NCBI GenBank assembly: GCA_002923335.1
Contig: BEHZ01000035.1
Span: 1-13,808 of the forward strand
DNA: 13,808 bases
Source: a bacterium HR23
Lineage (GTDB): Bacteria; Chloroflexota; Dehalococcoidia; Lucifugimonadales; HRBIN23
Reading direction: 5' to 3'
Position 1 is the first letter of the stretch. Every line of letters begins with the position of its first letter. The position numbers and the translations under genes are program-made. The notes under the pieces are model-generated. The model was not told the origin of the DNA. It worked only from the letters and a program-made list of their open reading frames with translations, and did not search any database. This document shows, one piece after another, positions 1-6,948 of this stretch.

Positions 1-36
1 TGGTATCCTTTCCCTAGCCTGCGCACGGAGGGGAGT

Positions 37-600
37 ATGCCGGGGACCGTAGAGGTGCTCCTGCCCATCGCCGAGGCGGAGGAGGGACAGAAACTTCGCC
101 TGGCCCCGCGCCTGGAGACCGTGGCGGGGAAGACCATCGGCTTCATCAACAACGACTGGCTAGCCCTGGACATCACCTACGATGAGTTCAAGCGCCTTCT
201 GCAGAGCCAGTGGGAGGTGAAGGGCTTCATTGAGAAGCGGAAGCCCAAGTCCAGCCCTCTCCCCCCTTCGGACCTGGACGACCTGGCCCGCCGTGCCGAC
301 GCTGTGGTCACCGGCTTGGGCAACTGAGGGTCCTGCACCACGTGGTGTATCCACGACAGCATCCAACTGGAGAAGCGGGGCATCCCCACCGTTACCCTCT
401 CCACCAAGTTCTTTGAGGCCCTGGCTATGGCCACCGCACGGGGCAAGGGGGCGCCCGACTTGAAGCAGGTTATCCTCCCCTATCCCTACGAAACCCTGGA
501 GGAGCAACAGGTGCGGGAGGTGGCCCGCAAGGCCCTGCCGGCGGTGCTCCAGGCCCTCACCCGTGCCGACGCCCCCCGCAAGGCGGAGATACCTCTCTAG
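37..600 (+). CDS. UGSC-family selenoprotein, UGA recoded as selenocysteine
   Basis: The frame opens with ATG at 37 behind a GGAGGGGAG ribosome site (27-35). It meets TGA at 325-327 and then continues in the same frame to TAG at 598-600, giving 187 residues if TGA is read as selenocysteine (U97). The context is GLGN-U-GSCTTWC, so U97-x-x-C100 forms a redox motif, with a further C104. The downstream part (HDSIQLEKRGIPTVTLST, then a predicted helix and a PYPYETLEEQQVRE tail) is ordinary well-coded protein. It matches what I know of the family that public annotation calls UGSC family (seleno)protein, whose members carry Sec or Cys here. The UxxCT motif followed by an E-x-x-GIP-V strand also recalls the C-terminal selenocysteine region of glycine reductase subunit GrdB; that is inference. 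The substrate is unknown. No signal peptide or membrane segment is seen, so it is probably cytoplasmic. The frame stays open to the window edge, but the ribosome site favours ATG 37. It is first in the operon, 16 bases before its partner gene. Confidence 0.88.
325..327 (+). other. Recoded UGA (selenocysteine codon, residue 97)
   Basis: This in-frame TGA interrupts an otherwise continuous 188-codon frame. It falls exactly where UGSC-family proteins carry selenocysteine or cysteine, just before Gly-Ser-Cys-Thr. Coding quality is the same on both sides: GC-rich third positions, and a conserved-looking strand before and helix after. A plain nonsense mutation would not be expected to hit precisely the redox position or be followed by a hairpin of the right geometry. 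No selA, selB, selC or selD gene lies in the window, so the host's ability to decode Sec cannot be confirmed here. Confidence 0.85.
334..361 (+). promoter_or_regulatory. Candidate bacterial SECIS hairpin
   Basis: Directly after the TGA, CGTGG (341-345) pairs perfectly with CCACG (351-355) around a five-base loop TGTAT (346-350). An outer TGC (334-336) can pair with GCA (359-361) across a small internal loop. The apical loop begins 19 bases after the TGA and has a G at its second position. Both agree with known bacterial SECIS geometry (short apical loop with an early G, roughly 16-37 bases past UGA) recognised by SelB. An overlapping perfect palindrome, CACCACGTGGTG (336-347), could form a competing fold, so the exact structure is uncertain. 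Confidence 0.62.
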
Positions 601-616
601 GCGATCCGGATGCGGT

Positions 617-1657
617 ATGACAGAGCGACGCCTCATCTCCACCCGGCAGACCCTCCCCGATGTGTGGGAGGAGGTGAACGGCTTCTTCTACCAGAAGGGG
701 ATGACCGACGGCCTCCCCATTGTGCCCCCCACGGAGGAGCGGGTATGGCGTATGGTGGAGGCGGTGGGACGGGACCCTCAGGAGGTGGTGGCCGAGGTGC
801 CCCCTGGCATGGGGCGGGCTACCATAGAGAAACTGGCCATCAACGCCGTGATGGCGGGATGCCTGCCCGAGTATTTCGCCGTGGTGGTGGCGGCGGTGGA
901 AGCCCTCTGCCAGCCCTCCTTCAACCTCACCGCCATCCAGGCGACTACCAACCCGGTGGGGCCCCTCCTCATCCTGAACGGGCCGGTGCGCCAACACCTG
1001 GGGGTGAACTGCGGAGCAGGGTGTATGGGGCCGGGGTGGCGGGCCAACGCCACCATTGGACGGGCTATTCGCCTCATCCTGCTGAACATCGGCGGAGCCG
1101 CCCCGGGCCCGGTGGACAAGGCGGTGCAGGGCTATCCTGGCAAGTATACCTTCTGCTTCGGCGAAAACGAAGAGGACTCCCCCTGGCCCCCCCTGCACAC
1201 CGAGCGGGGCTTTCGCCGAGAGGAGAGCACCGTTACAGTGGTGGGCGCCCAGGGCACCACCAACATCCTGGAGATGAGCCCCCGCCCCGATGACCTTCTG
1301 GTCTCCCTGGCCCACGGGATGATCAATACCGGGGTGAACAACTTCCTCACGGGGCTGGGGGAGCCTCTCCTGGTGCTCAACCCCCTCCACGCGCGCATCC
1401 TGGCCGAGGCGGGATGGACGAAGGACTCCCTGCGGGAATACCTGTTTGAGCACGTGCGTGCCCCCCTCTCCTGGTTCTCCCGTCGGGCACGAGAGCGGGG
1501 CACCTTTGAAGACCGCACCAGAAACGATATGGTTAGTATGGTGCGGGAACCCCAGCAATATATGATTGTGGTGGCCGGCTCTACAGGCGGACACCATAGC
1601 ACCTTCATCCCCACCTTTGGGGATACCCTTTCGGTTACCCGTCCGATACCCCAGTAG
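617..1657 (+). CDS. Conserved protein of unknown function, putative partner of the UGSC selenoprotein
   Basis: This is a 346-residue soluble-looking protein with no signal peptide. I do not recognise a characterised enzyme. Visible motifs are GMTDGLPIVPPTEERV near the N-terminus (about 28-43), a Cys/Gly/Asn cluster NCGAGCMGPGWRAN (131-144) followed by a hydrophobic helix, CFGENEEDSPW (180-190), and IVVAGSTGGHH (317-327) near the C-terminus. Cysteines are C82, C98, C132, C136 and C180; the C132-x3-C136 pair could be redox active or bind metal. From memory, similar proteins occur next to UGSC-family genes, so a joint function is likely but unproven. The gene starts 16 bases after the selenoprotein. 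ATG 617 is preferred over an in-frame GTG at 563, which would overlap the selenoprotein tail with low-complexity Arg/Pro sequence. Its ribosome site is weak (CCGGA, 606-610), which would fit translational coupling to the upstream gene. Confidence 0.8.
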   Translation: MTERRLISTRQTLPDVWEEVNGFFYQKGMTDGLPIVPPTEERVWRMVEAVGRDPQEVVAEVPPGMGRATIEKLAINAVMAGCLPEYFAVVVAAVEALCQPSFNLTAIQATTNPVGPLLILNGPVRQHLGVNCGAGCMGPGWRANATIGRAIRLILLNIGGAAPGPVDKAVQGYPGKYTFCFGENEEDSPWPPLHTERGFRREESTVTVVGAQGTTNILEMSPRPDDLLVSLAHGMINTGVNNFLTGLGEPLLVLNPLHARILAEAGWTKDSLREYLFEHVRAPLSWFSRRARERGTFEDRTRNDMVSMVREPQQYMIVVAGSTGGHHSTFIPTFGDTLSVTRPIPQ

Positions 1658-1687
1658 TTCCTGCACCTTTTTGCTAGGGAGGGAGCA

Positions 1688-3643
1688 ATGGATACCGCTA
1701 CCATTGCCAGCCTGCTTCAGGAGGGGCGCACCTTCCCACCGCCAGAGGAGTTCCGCCGGCAGGCCCATATCCAGGACATGCGCCTCTACGAGGAGGCCCG
1801 CCGGGACCCCGTGGGTTTCTGGGAGCGGGGCGCCGCAGAACTCCACTGGTTCCGCCGGTGGGACAAGGTGCTGGAGTGGAACCCACCCTACGCCCAGTGG
1901 TTCGTGGGGGGGAAGATCAACGCTTCTTACAACTGTATTGACCGCCACCTCTCTACCTTCCGCAAGAACAAGGCGGCCATCATCTGGGAGGGGGAACCGG
2001 GCGAACAGCGTGTGCTCACCTACCAGGACCTCTACCGGGAGGTGTGCCAACTGGCCAATGCCCTGAAGGCCCTGGGGGTGAAGAGGGGGGACCGGGTTAC
2101 CATTTATCTCCCGATGGTCCCGGAACTGCCCATCGCCATGCTGGCGTGCGCTCGCATCGGGGCGCCCCATAGCGTCGTCTTCGGGGGCTTCAGCGCCGAC
2201 GCCCTCCGGGATCGTATCCAGGATGCCCAGGCCAAGGTGCTCATCACCGCCGATGGGGGCTATCGCCGCGGCGGTGTGGTGCCCCTGAAACGCAACGCCG
2301 ACGAGGCGGTCGCCCAGTGCCCTTCCATTGAGAAGGTTATCGTCGTCCGTCGCATCGGCGGCATCGCCGAGCAGACTATGCAAAAGGGGCGGGATGTGTG
2401 GTGGCACGAGGTGGTGCAGGGCCAGCCGGGCGTTTGCCCCGCCGAGCCCATGGACTCGGAAGACCTGCTCTTCCTCCTCTACACCAGCGGCACCACCGGC
2501 AAACCCAAGGGGATTATCCATACCACCGGCGGTTACCTCACCCATGTTTACATAACCACCAAATACATCTTTGACCTGAAGGAGGAGGATACCTACTGGT
2601 GCACCGCGGACATCGGCTGGGTGACGGGGCACAGTTATATCGTCTACGGTCCCCTGGCCAACGGCGCCACCTCCGTGATGTATGAAGGGGCGCCCGACTA
2701 CCCCGATAAGGACCGCTTCTGGGCCATTGTGGAGAAATATCGGGTGAACATCCTTTACACGGCCCCTACCGCTATCCGCTCCTTCATGCGATGGGGCGAG
2801 GAGTATCCCCAGCGCCACGACCTCTCCAGCCTGCGTCTGCTGGGCACCGTGGGGGAGCCTATCAACCCCGAGGCATGGGTGTGGTATTGGAAACACATCG
2901 GCGGGGGGCGGTGTCCCATCGTGGACACCTGGTGGCAGACGGAGACAGGGGGTATCCTGATTACCCCTCTTCCGGGCGTGGTTACCCTGAAGCCAGGCTC
3001 CGCTACCCTGCCTTTCCCCGGGGTAGAGGCGGAGGTGGTGGACGAGCGGGGGAACCCTGTTCCCCCGGGGCAGGGGGGGTATTTGGTGCTCACCCGCCCC
3101 TGGCCCGGCATGCTCCGAGGGATCTACGGCGACCCCCAGCGCTATACCCAGACCTACTGGAGCCGATTCCCCGGCCGCTACTTCACCGGCGACGGCGCCA
3201 AGAAGGACGCCGACGGCTACTTCTGGCTGTTGGGGAGGGTGGATGATGTCATCAAGGTCTCGGCCCACCGCCTCTCCACCATGGAGATTGAAAGCGCCCT
3301 GGTGGACCACCCCTGCGTGGCCGAGGCAGCCGCCATCGGCAAGAACCATGAGGTCAAGGGGGAGGCGGTGGTGGTCTTCGTTACCGTCAAGGAGGGGGTG
3401 AAGACCTCTCCCCAGTTGGCCCAGGAACTGCAGGCGCATGTGGCCCGCAAAATCGGCGCCATCGCCCGTCCCGACCAGGTCATCTTTACCTCCGCTTTGC
3501 CCAAGACCCGTAGTGGCAAGATTATGCGTCGGCTCCTGCGGGACATCGCTGAGGGTCGTGCCCTGGGGGATATCACCACCCTGGAGAGCCCCGGCGTCAT
3601 TGAGGCCCTGAAGGAGCAATACGGCGAAGAGCGGGAGATGTAG
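1688..3643 (+). CDS. acsA: Acetyl-CoA synthetase (AMP-forming)
   Basis: It makes acetyl-CoA from acetate, ATP and CoA through an acetyl-adenylate. The length of 651 residues is normal for Acs (about 650). The N-terminal ACAS segment has FVGGKINASYNCIDRH. The P-loop-like YTSGTTGKPKG is at 265-275, WWQTETGG at 415-422, YFTGDGAKKD in the hinge region, and SGKIMRR with the regulatory lysine K611 at the C-terminus. W415 sits where the acetate-pocket Trp limits substrates to C2/C3 acids, so acetate or propionate is likely. One oddity is the usual VSGHRLGT loop, which here reads VSAHRLST (524-531); this puts Ala at the glycine next to the CoA tunnel. A strong GGGAGGGAG ribosome site (1677-1685) supports ATG 1688. 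The gene lies 30 bases after the selenoprotein partner and 31 before a dehydrogenase. Confidence 0.95.
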   Translation: MDTATIASLLQEGRTFPPPEEFRRQAHIQDMRLYEEARRDPVGFWERGAAELHWFRRWDKVLEWNPPYAQWFVGGKINASYNCIDRHLSTFRKNKAAIIWEGEPGEQRVLTYQDLYREVCQLANALKALGVKRGDRVTIYLPMVPELPIAMLACARIGAPHSVVFGGFSADALRDRIQDAQAKVLITADGGYRRGGVVPLKRNADEAVAQCPSIEKVIVVRRIGGIAEQTMQKGRDVWWHEVVQGQPGVCPAEPMDSEDLLFLLYTSGTTGKPKGIIHTTGGYLTHVYITTKYIFDLKEEDTYWCTADIGWVTGHSYIVYGPLANGATSVMYEGAPDYPDKDRFWAIVEKYRVNILYTAPTAIRSFMRWGEEYPQRHDLSSLRLLGTVGEPINPEAWVWYWKHIGGGRCPIVDTWWQTETGGILITPLPGVVTLKPGSATLPFPGVEAEVVDERGNPVPPGQGGYLVLTRPWPGMLRGIYGDPQRYTQTYWSRFPGRYFTGDGAKKDADGYFWLLGRVDDVIKVSAHRLSTMEIESALVDHPCVAEAAAIGKNHEVKGEAVVVFVTVKEGVKTSPQLAQELQAHVARKIGAIARPDQVIFTSALPKTRSGKIMRRLLRDIAEGRALGDITTLESPGVIEALKEQYGEEREM

Positions 3644-3674
3644 CCCTCCCCGGGGGGAAGAAAGGAGGTCGGCC

Positions 3675-4799
3675 ATGCCCCTGATGGGTAGAGCGGCGGT
3701 CTTTGAGGCGCCCGGGAAGCCTTTTACCCTTATGGAACTGCCTGCCCCTGAGGTAGAGCCGGGGGGTATCCTCATCAAAGTTACCGCAGCGGGCATCTGT
3801 GGCTCTGACCTGCACTACTGGCGGGGCGATAACCCGGTGCCTGTGGCGGTGGGGGAGCCGGGTCCGGTTATCCCCGGCCACGAGTTCACCGGTGTGGTGC
3901 ACACTTTGGGCAAAGGCGTGAAGACCGATTCCCTGGGGCGCCCCCTCCAGGAGGGGGACAGGGTGGTCTTCCCCTACTTCTTCCCCTGTTTGCGGTGCTA
4001 CTGGTGCGCACGGGGAGAACTGCACGCCTGCCCCTATCGGGTTACCCGTGCGTCCATCAAGATCTACCCCTATTGCCACGGGGGCTTCGCCGACTACTTC
4101 TACCTGAGGCCGGGCCACTGGGTTTTCAAGGCCCCCAGGGACCTGTCGGACACCGCCCTGACACCGGTCAACTGCGCCCTCGCCCAGGTGCTCTTCGGCC
4201 TCCACCAGGCGCGCCCCCGCTTCGGGGATACGGTGGTGGTGCAGGGGGCGGGGGGACTGGGGCTCTATGCCACCGCTATCGCCAGGGATATGGGGGCAGA
4301 AAAGGTTATCGTGATCGACGGCCAGGCCCCTCGCTTGGAGATGGCCAAGCGGTGCGGGGCGACTCATACCATCAACATCAAAGAGGTAACCCGCCCGGAG
4401 GAGCGCATCGCCATCGTGCGGGAACTAACTGACGGGCGGGGGGCGGATGTGGCGGTAGAGGTGGTGGGCTTCCCCCAGGTGGTCAACGAGGGCGTCGCCA
4501 TGCTCCGCCGGGGCGGGGCCTATGTGGAAATCGGCCACATTAGCCCCAACAGCAATGTTACCCTGGATATGAGTTACATCGTGAGCCGTCAGATCCGCAT
4601 CCTGGGCACCATGCACTACGACCCCTGGGTCATCCCCTCGGCCCTGGACTTCCTGATGCGCACCAGGGATCGCTACCCCCTCACCCAGGTGGTCTCTCAC
4701 ACTTTTCCCTTGGAGCGCATCAACGAGGCTTTCCAGCAGGCGGAGTGGTTAGGGCGGGAGGGAGGGTCCCCGGTGGTGCGAGCCATCGTAACACCGTGA
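3675..4799 (+). CDS. Zinc-dependent medium-chain alcohol/polyol dehydrogenase
   Basis: This 374-residue enzyme of the MDR family oxidises an alcohol with NAD (sorbitol- or threonine-dehydrogenase-like; substrate not readable from sequence). The N-terminal GroES-like domain has catalytic zinc ligands C42 (ICGSD) and H69/E70 (PGHE). The structural zinc lobe has C105, C108, C111 and C119 with classical spacing. The Rossmann domain carries GAGGLG (191-196), and an acidic D215 at the end of the second strand predicts NAD rather than NADP. A full AAAGGAGGT ribosome site (3661-3669) precedes ATG 3675. It is followed after 9 bases by a D-2-hydroxyacid dehydrogenase, suggesting a linked oxidation route for a diol, hydroxy acid or amino alcohol. 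Confidence 0.9.
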   Translation: MPLMGRAAVFEAPGKPFTLMELPAPEVEPGGILIKVTAAGICGSDLHYWRGDNPVPVAVGEPGPVIPGHEFTGVVHTLGKGVKTDSLGRPLQEGDRVVFPYFFPCLRCYWCARGELHACPYRVTRASIKIYPYCHGGFADYFYLRPGHWVFKAPRDLSDTALTPVNCALAQVLFGLHQARPRFGDTVVVQGAGGLGLYATAIARDMGAEKVIVIDGQAPRLEMAKRCGATHTINIKEVTRPEERIAIVRELTDGRGADVAVEVVGFPQVVNEGVAMLRRGGAYVEIGHISPNSNVTLDMSYIVSRQIRILGTMHYDPWVIPSALDFLMRTRDRYPLTQVVSHTFPLERINEAFQQAEWLGREGGSPVVRAIVTP

Positions 4800-4808
4800 G
4801 AGGGAAGT

Positions 4809-5777
4809 ATGCCAAAGGTCGTCTTCTTCTCCTTCATGAGCGATGAAGTGAACCGCATAATGGCCTCCTTCACCCCGCCGGGGTTTAAGGTGATTCTGCG
4901 TCCCCACGCCACGCCCACCGAGGAGAAGGTCCACCTCCTGGAGGACGCAGACTTCCTTATCGCCTACCCTGGGGAGATCCCGGCCGAGGCCCTGCGGCGG
5001 GCCAAGCGCTTACGCCTTATTCAACTCCTTTCGGCTGGCTACGATAGGGTTGACCTGGCCCTGTGTAGAGAACTAGGCATCCCCGTCGCCAACAATGGGG
5101 GTGCCAACGCCTGGGCGGTCTCGGAGCACGCTATCGGCCTGCTCCTGGCCCTCTATAAGCGCCTGCTGGATGCCGACCGCTTCGTGCGGGAGGGGAAATG
5201 GCGGGGGGACATTCTGGGCTACGACACCTACGAGGTGGCCGACAAGACGGTGGGGATCATCGGGCTGGGGCGCATCGGGGCCAAGGTGGCCCGCAAGTTC
5301 CACGCTTTTGAGGTTGCCCGTATCCTCTACTATGATCCCATTCCCCGCCCCGACATAGAGGCCCAGTTGGGCGTCCAGCGGGTGGACCTGGACACTTTGC
5401 TGAAGGAGTCAGACATTGTATCTATTCACTGTCCCCTGACCAGCCACACCCGGGGGCTGATCGCTCGGCGGGAACTGGGCCTGATGAAGCCCACGGCGGT
5501 GCTCATCAACACCGCACGGGGGCCGATAGTGGACGAGCAGGCGCTTATTGATGCCCTCCGGCAGAAGCGCATCGCCGGGGCGGGGCTGGATGTTTTCGCC
5601 CAGGAGCCGGTGAACCCCAACAACCCCCTTCTGCGTCTACCCAATGTGGTCCTCTCCCCGCACATTGCAGGGACCGCCTACGAGGGGTGGGCACGCCGTG
5701 CCCGGTTCGCCTTCGCTAATATCAAGCGGGTGTGGGAGGGGAAGCCCCCGGAGTCCCTGGTGGAACCCGAAGAGTAG
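4809..5777 (+). CDS. D-isomer-specific 2-hydroxyacid dehydrogenase
   Basis: This 322-residue NAD-dependent enzyme interconverts 2-hydroxy and 2-keto acids (phosphoglycerate-, glyoxylate- or lactate-dehydrogenase-like). Its catalytic domain flanks a Rossmann domain with GLGRIG (152-157) and an NAD-selective D176. The catalytic triad residues of the family are present: R237 in NTARGP, E266 in FAQEP and H285 in SPHIAG. The C-terminal regulatory ACT domain of true SerA enzymes is absent, so the substrate is open. It begins 9 bases after the zinc dehydrogenase and is very likely cotranscribed with it. Confidence 0.92.
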   Translation: MPKVVFFSFMSDEVNRIMASFTPPGFKVILRPHATPTEEKVHLLEDADFLIAYPGEIPAEALRRAKRLRLIQLLSAGYDRVDLALCRELGIPVANNGGANAWAVSEHAIGLLLALYKRLLDADRFVREGKWRGDILGYDTYEVADKTVGIIGLGRIGAKVARKFHAFEVARILYYDPIPRPDIEAQLGVQRVDLDTLLKESDIVSIHCPLTSHTRGLIARRELGLMKPTAVLINTARGPIVDEQALIDALRQKRIAGAGLDVFAQEPVNPNNPLLRLPNVVLSPHIAGTAYEGWARRARFAFANIKRVWEGKPPESLVEPEE

Positions 5778-5786
5778 TGGGGGCAG

Positions 5787-6857
5787 GTGTTGCAAAAAGG
5801 CTCCTCTGCCGACCCCCGAGGCGGGAGGCGCTCGTGGCTGGTGGGGCTGATGGCCCTGGTGCTGATGGGGGGTGTGGGGTGTGGCCCCTCTCTGGAAAAG
5901 GTGGTAGAGACGGTGGTCGCCCGTGTGCCCACCCCCACGCCTATCCCGGTAGAGAGCATTGTCGCCACTGCTGTGGCCCGTTTGCCCTCGCCCACCCCCC
6001 AACCCACGCCCACTCCTATCCCCCTGGCGGACATCGTGGCCACGGCGATCGCCCGTCTGCCCGCGCCCACCCCTCAGCCCACCCCTACCCCCATTCCCCT
6101 GGATGCCCTGGTGGCGACGGTGGTGGCCCGTCTGCCCACTCCTACGCCTTCTCCCGTGCCAACCCCGACGCCCACCCTGACCCCCACAGCCACTCCCACG
6201 GCCACCCCGTTCCCCATCCCCACCTTCCCCCCCGTCGGCCCCGGCCCAACCCCCACGCCCACCATTGGCCAGGTGCTTCAGCGAGTCGCCCCCTCGGTGG
6301 CCTATATTGAGACCCTCAGCGGGCAGGGGAGCGGCTGGGCTATAGGGCGGGACCTGGTGCTCACTAACGCCCACGTGGTGGGGTTCGCCCGGCGGGTAAC
6401 GGTGCGCTGGCCCAGCGCCCCTCCCGTGGAGGGAACCGTTGTCGCCACCGACCCGGCCAGGGACCTGGCCCTCATCCGCCTCTCTGCCTCGGCTCCTGCC
6501 TTGACCCCCCTCCCGACCCGTCGTGTGGGGGAAGTGGATATCGGCTCCCCTGTGCTGGTGGTGGGGTATTCCCTGCGCTCGCCTCTGGGGGATGGCACAG
6601 TAGGCCTCCCAGCGGTGAAGGCGGGCATCCTGTCCGCCATCCTGCGTCGTGAGGGGGTATCCCTCCTGCGGGTGGATGCGGTCATGGATCCCGGGGATAG
6701 CGGAGGCCCTCTGCTGGACCGCTATGGAACGGTGATAGGGGTAAGCCAGATTCAGGTTACCGAAACACGGGGGGGCCAACGGGTGGTGGGGGTGTTCTAC
6801 GCCATCGCAATAGGGGAGGTGGAGGGCTTCCTGAGGGATTGGGGCATATCGCCGTAG
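5787..6857 (+). CDS. Secreted trypsin-like serine protease with Pro/Thr repeat stalk
   Basis: The protein has 356 residues. The N-terminus has basic GRRSW, a hydrophobic stretch and GVGC, which looks like a weak lipobox with C32; an export signal (Sec lipoprotein, possibly Tat) is inferred. Residues 37-159 are a Pro/Thr-rich stalk with about four tandem repeats. The C-terminal trypsin-like domain (about 160-356) carries the triad H196 (TNAHVV), D226 (ARDLALI) and S305 (GDSGGP), as in HtrA/DegP-type proteases, but no PDZ domain follows. It likely acts at the cell surface on misfolded or extracellular proteins. The start is GTG 5787 or TTG 5790, with only a G-run (5779-5783) as ribosome site; a start at ATG 5850 would remove the arginines. 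It follows the hydroxyacid dehydrogenase by 9 bases, but a functional link is not evident. Confidence 0.88.
   Translation: MLQKGSSADPRGGRRSWLVGLMALVLMGGVGCGPSLEKVVETVVARVPTPTPIPVESIVATAVARLPSPTPQPTPTPIPLADIVATAIARLPAPTPQPTPTPIPLDALVATVVARLPTPTPSPVPTPTPTLTPTATPTATPFPIPTFPPVGPGPTPTPTIGQVLQRVAPSVAYIETLSGQGSGWAIGRDLVLTNAHVVGFARRVTVRWPSAPPVEGTVVATDPARDLALIRLSASAPALTPLPTRRVGEVDIGSPVLVVGYSLRSPLGDGTVGLPAVKAGILSAILRREGVSLLRVDAVMDPGDSGGPLLDRYGTVIGVSQIQVTETRGGQRVVGVFYAIAIGEVEGFLRDWGISP
5895..6146 (+). repeat. Tandem ~25-residue repeats in the protease stalk
   Basis: Within the protease gene, four repeat units are visible. Each has a short amphipathic segment followed by a Pro/Thr linker: VVETVVARVPTPTPIP, then SIVATAVARLPSPTPQP, then DIVATAIARLPAPTPQP, then ALVATVVARLPTPTPSP. 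Units 2 and 3 are nearly identical, including the shared PTPTPIPL end. Pure Pro/Thr sequence continues to about 6263. Such stalks are typical surface linkers in Chloroflexota exported proteins (general knowledge). Confidence 0.85.
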
Positions 6858-6912
6858 GGATGGCCCCTGCCCAGATTGGGGGGCACTCCCCTGTCCTAAC
6901 CATCCCTGGTGC

Positions 6913-6918
6913 TAGAAT
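6913..6918 (+). promoter_or_regulatory. Possible -10 element for the histidine kinase gene
   Basis: TAGAAT lies in the 91-base gap before the kinase and matches TATAAT in five of six positions. No convincing -35 is seen at the right distance: CTGTCC at 6891-6896, with a 16-base spacer, matches poorly. It is offered as a weak candidate because this is the largest gap in the plus-strand run. Confidence 0.3.
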
Positions 6919-6936
6919 AGGGAATGGGGAGGGCAA

Positions 6937-6943
6937 GGGAGGT
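6937..6943 (+). promoter_or_regulatory. Ribosome binding site fixing a TTG start
   Basis: GGGAGGT precedes TTG 6949 with a six-base spacer. This makes TTG the likely start of the kinase despite being a rare start codon; no in-frame ATG lies nearby. Confidence 0.65.
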
Positions 6944-6948
6944 GCCCC

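Noticed and set aside
3..17. Possible tail of an upstream gene (Val-Ser-Phe-Pro-stop)
   Set aside because: Only four codons are visible, and the selenoprotein frame is also open to the window edge. This is too short to support a gene.
325..327. Ordinary nonsense mutation or sequencing error creating a pseudogene
   Set aside because: The TGA is at the known Sec/Cys position, the frame is otherwise intact with equal coding quality on both sides, and a SECIS-like hairpin follows.
336..347. Perfect 12-base palindrome CACCACGTGGTG as a regulator operator
   Set aside because: It lies inside coding sequence just after the recoded UGA and shares bases with the SECIS stem, so RNA structure or codon content explains it better.
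3646..3660. CCCC/GGGG inverted repeat after acsA as a terminator
   Set aside because: It has no loop and no T run, and it sits against the ribosome site of the next gene in a tightly packed operon.
557..3796. 1079-residue open frame on the minus strand
   Set aside because: It lies antisense across the partner gene and acsA, is rich in Gly/His/Pro/Arg low-complexity sequence and has no recognisable domain. It is a shadow caused by GC-rich third positions.
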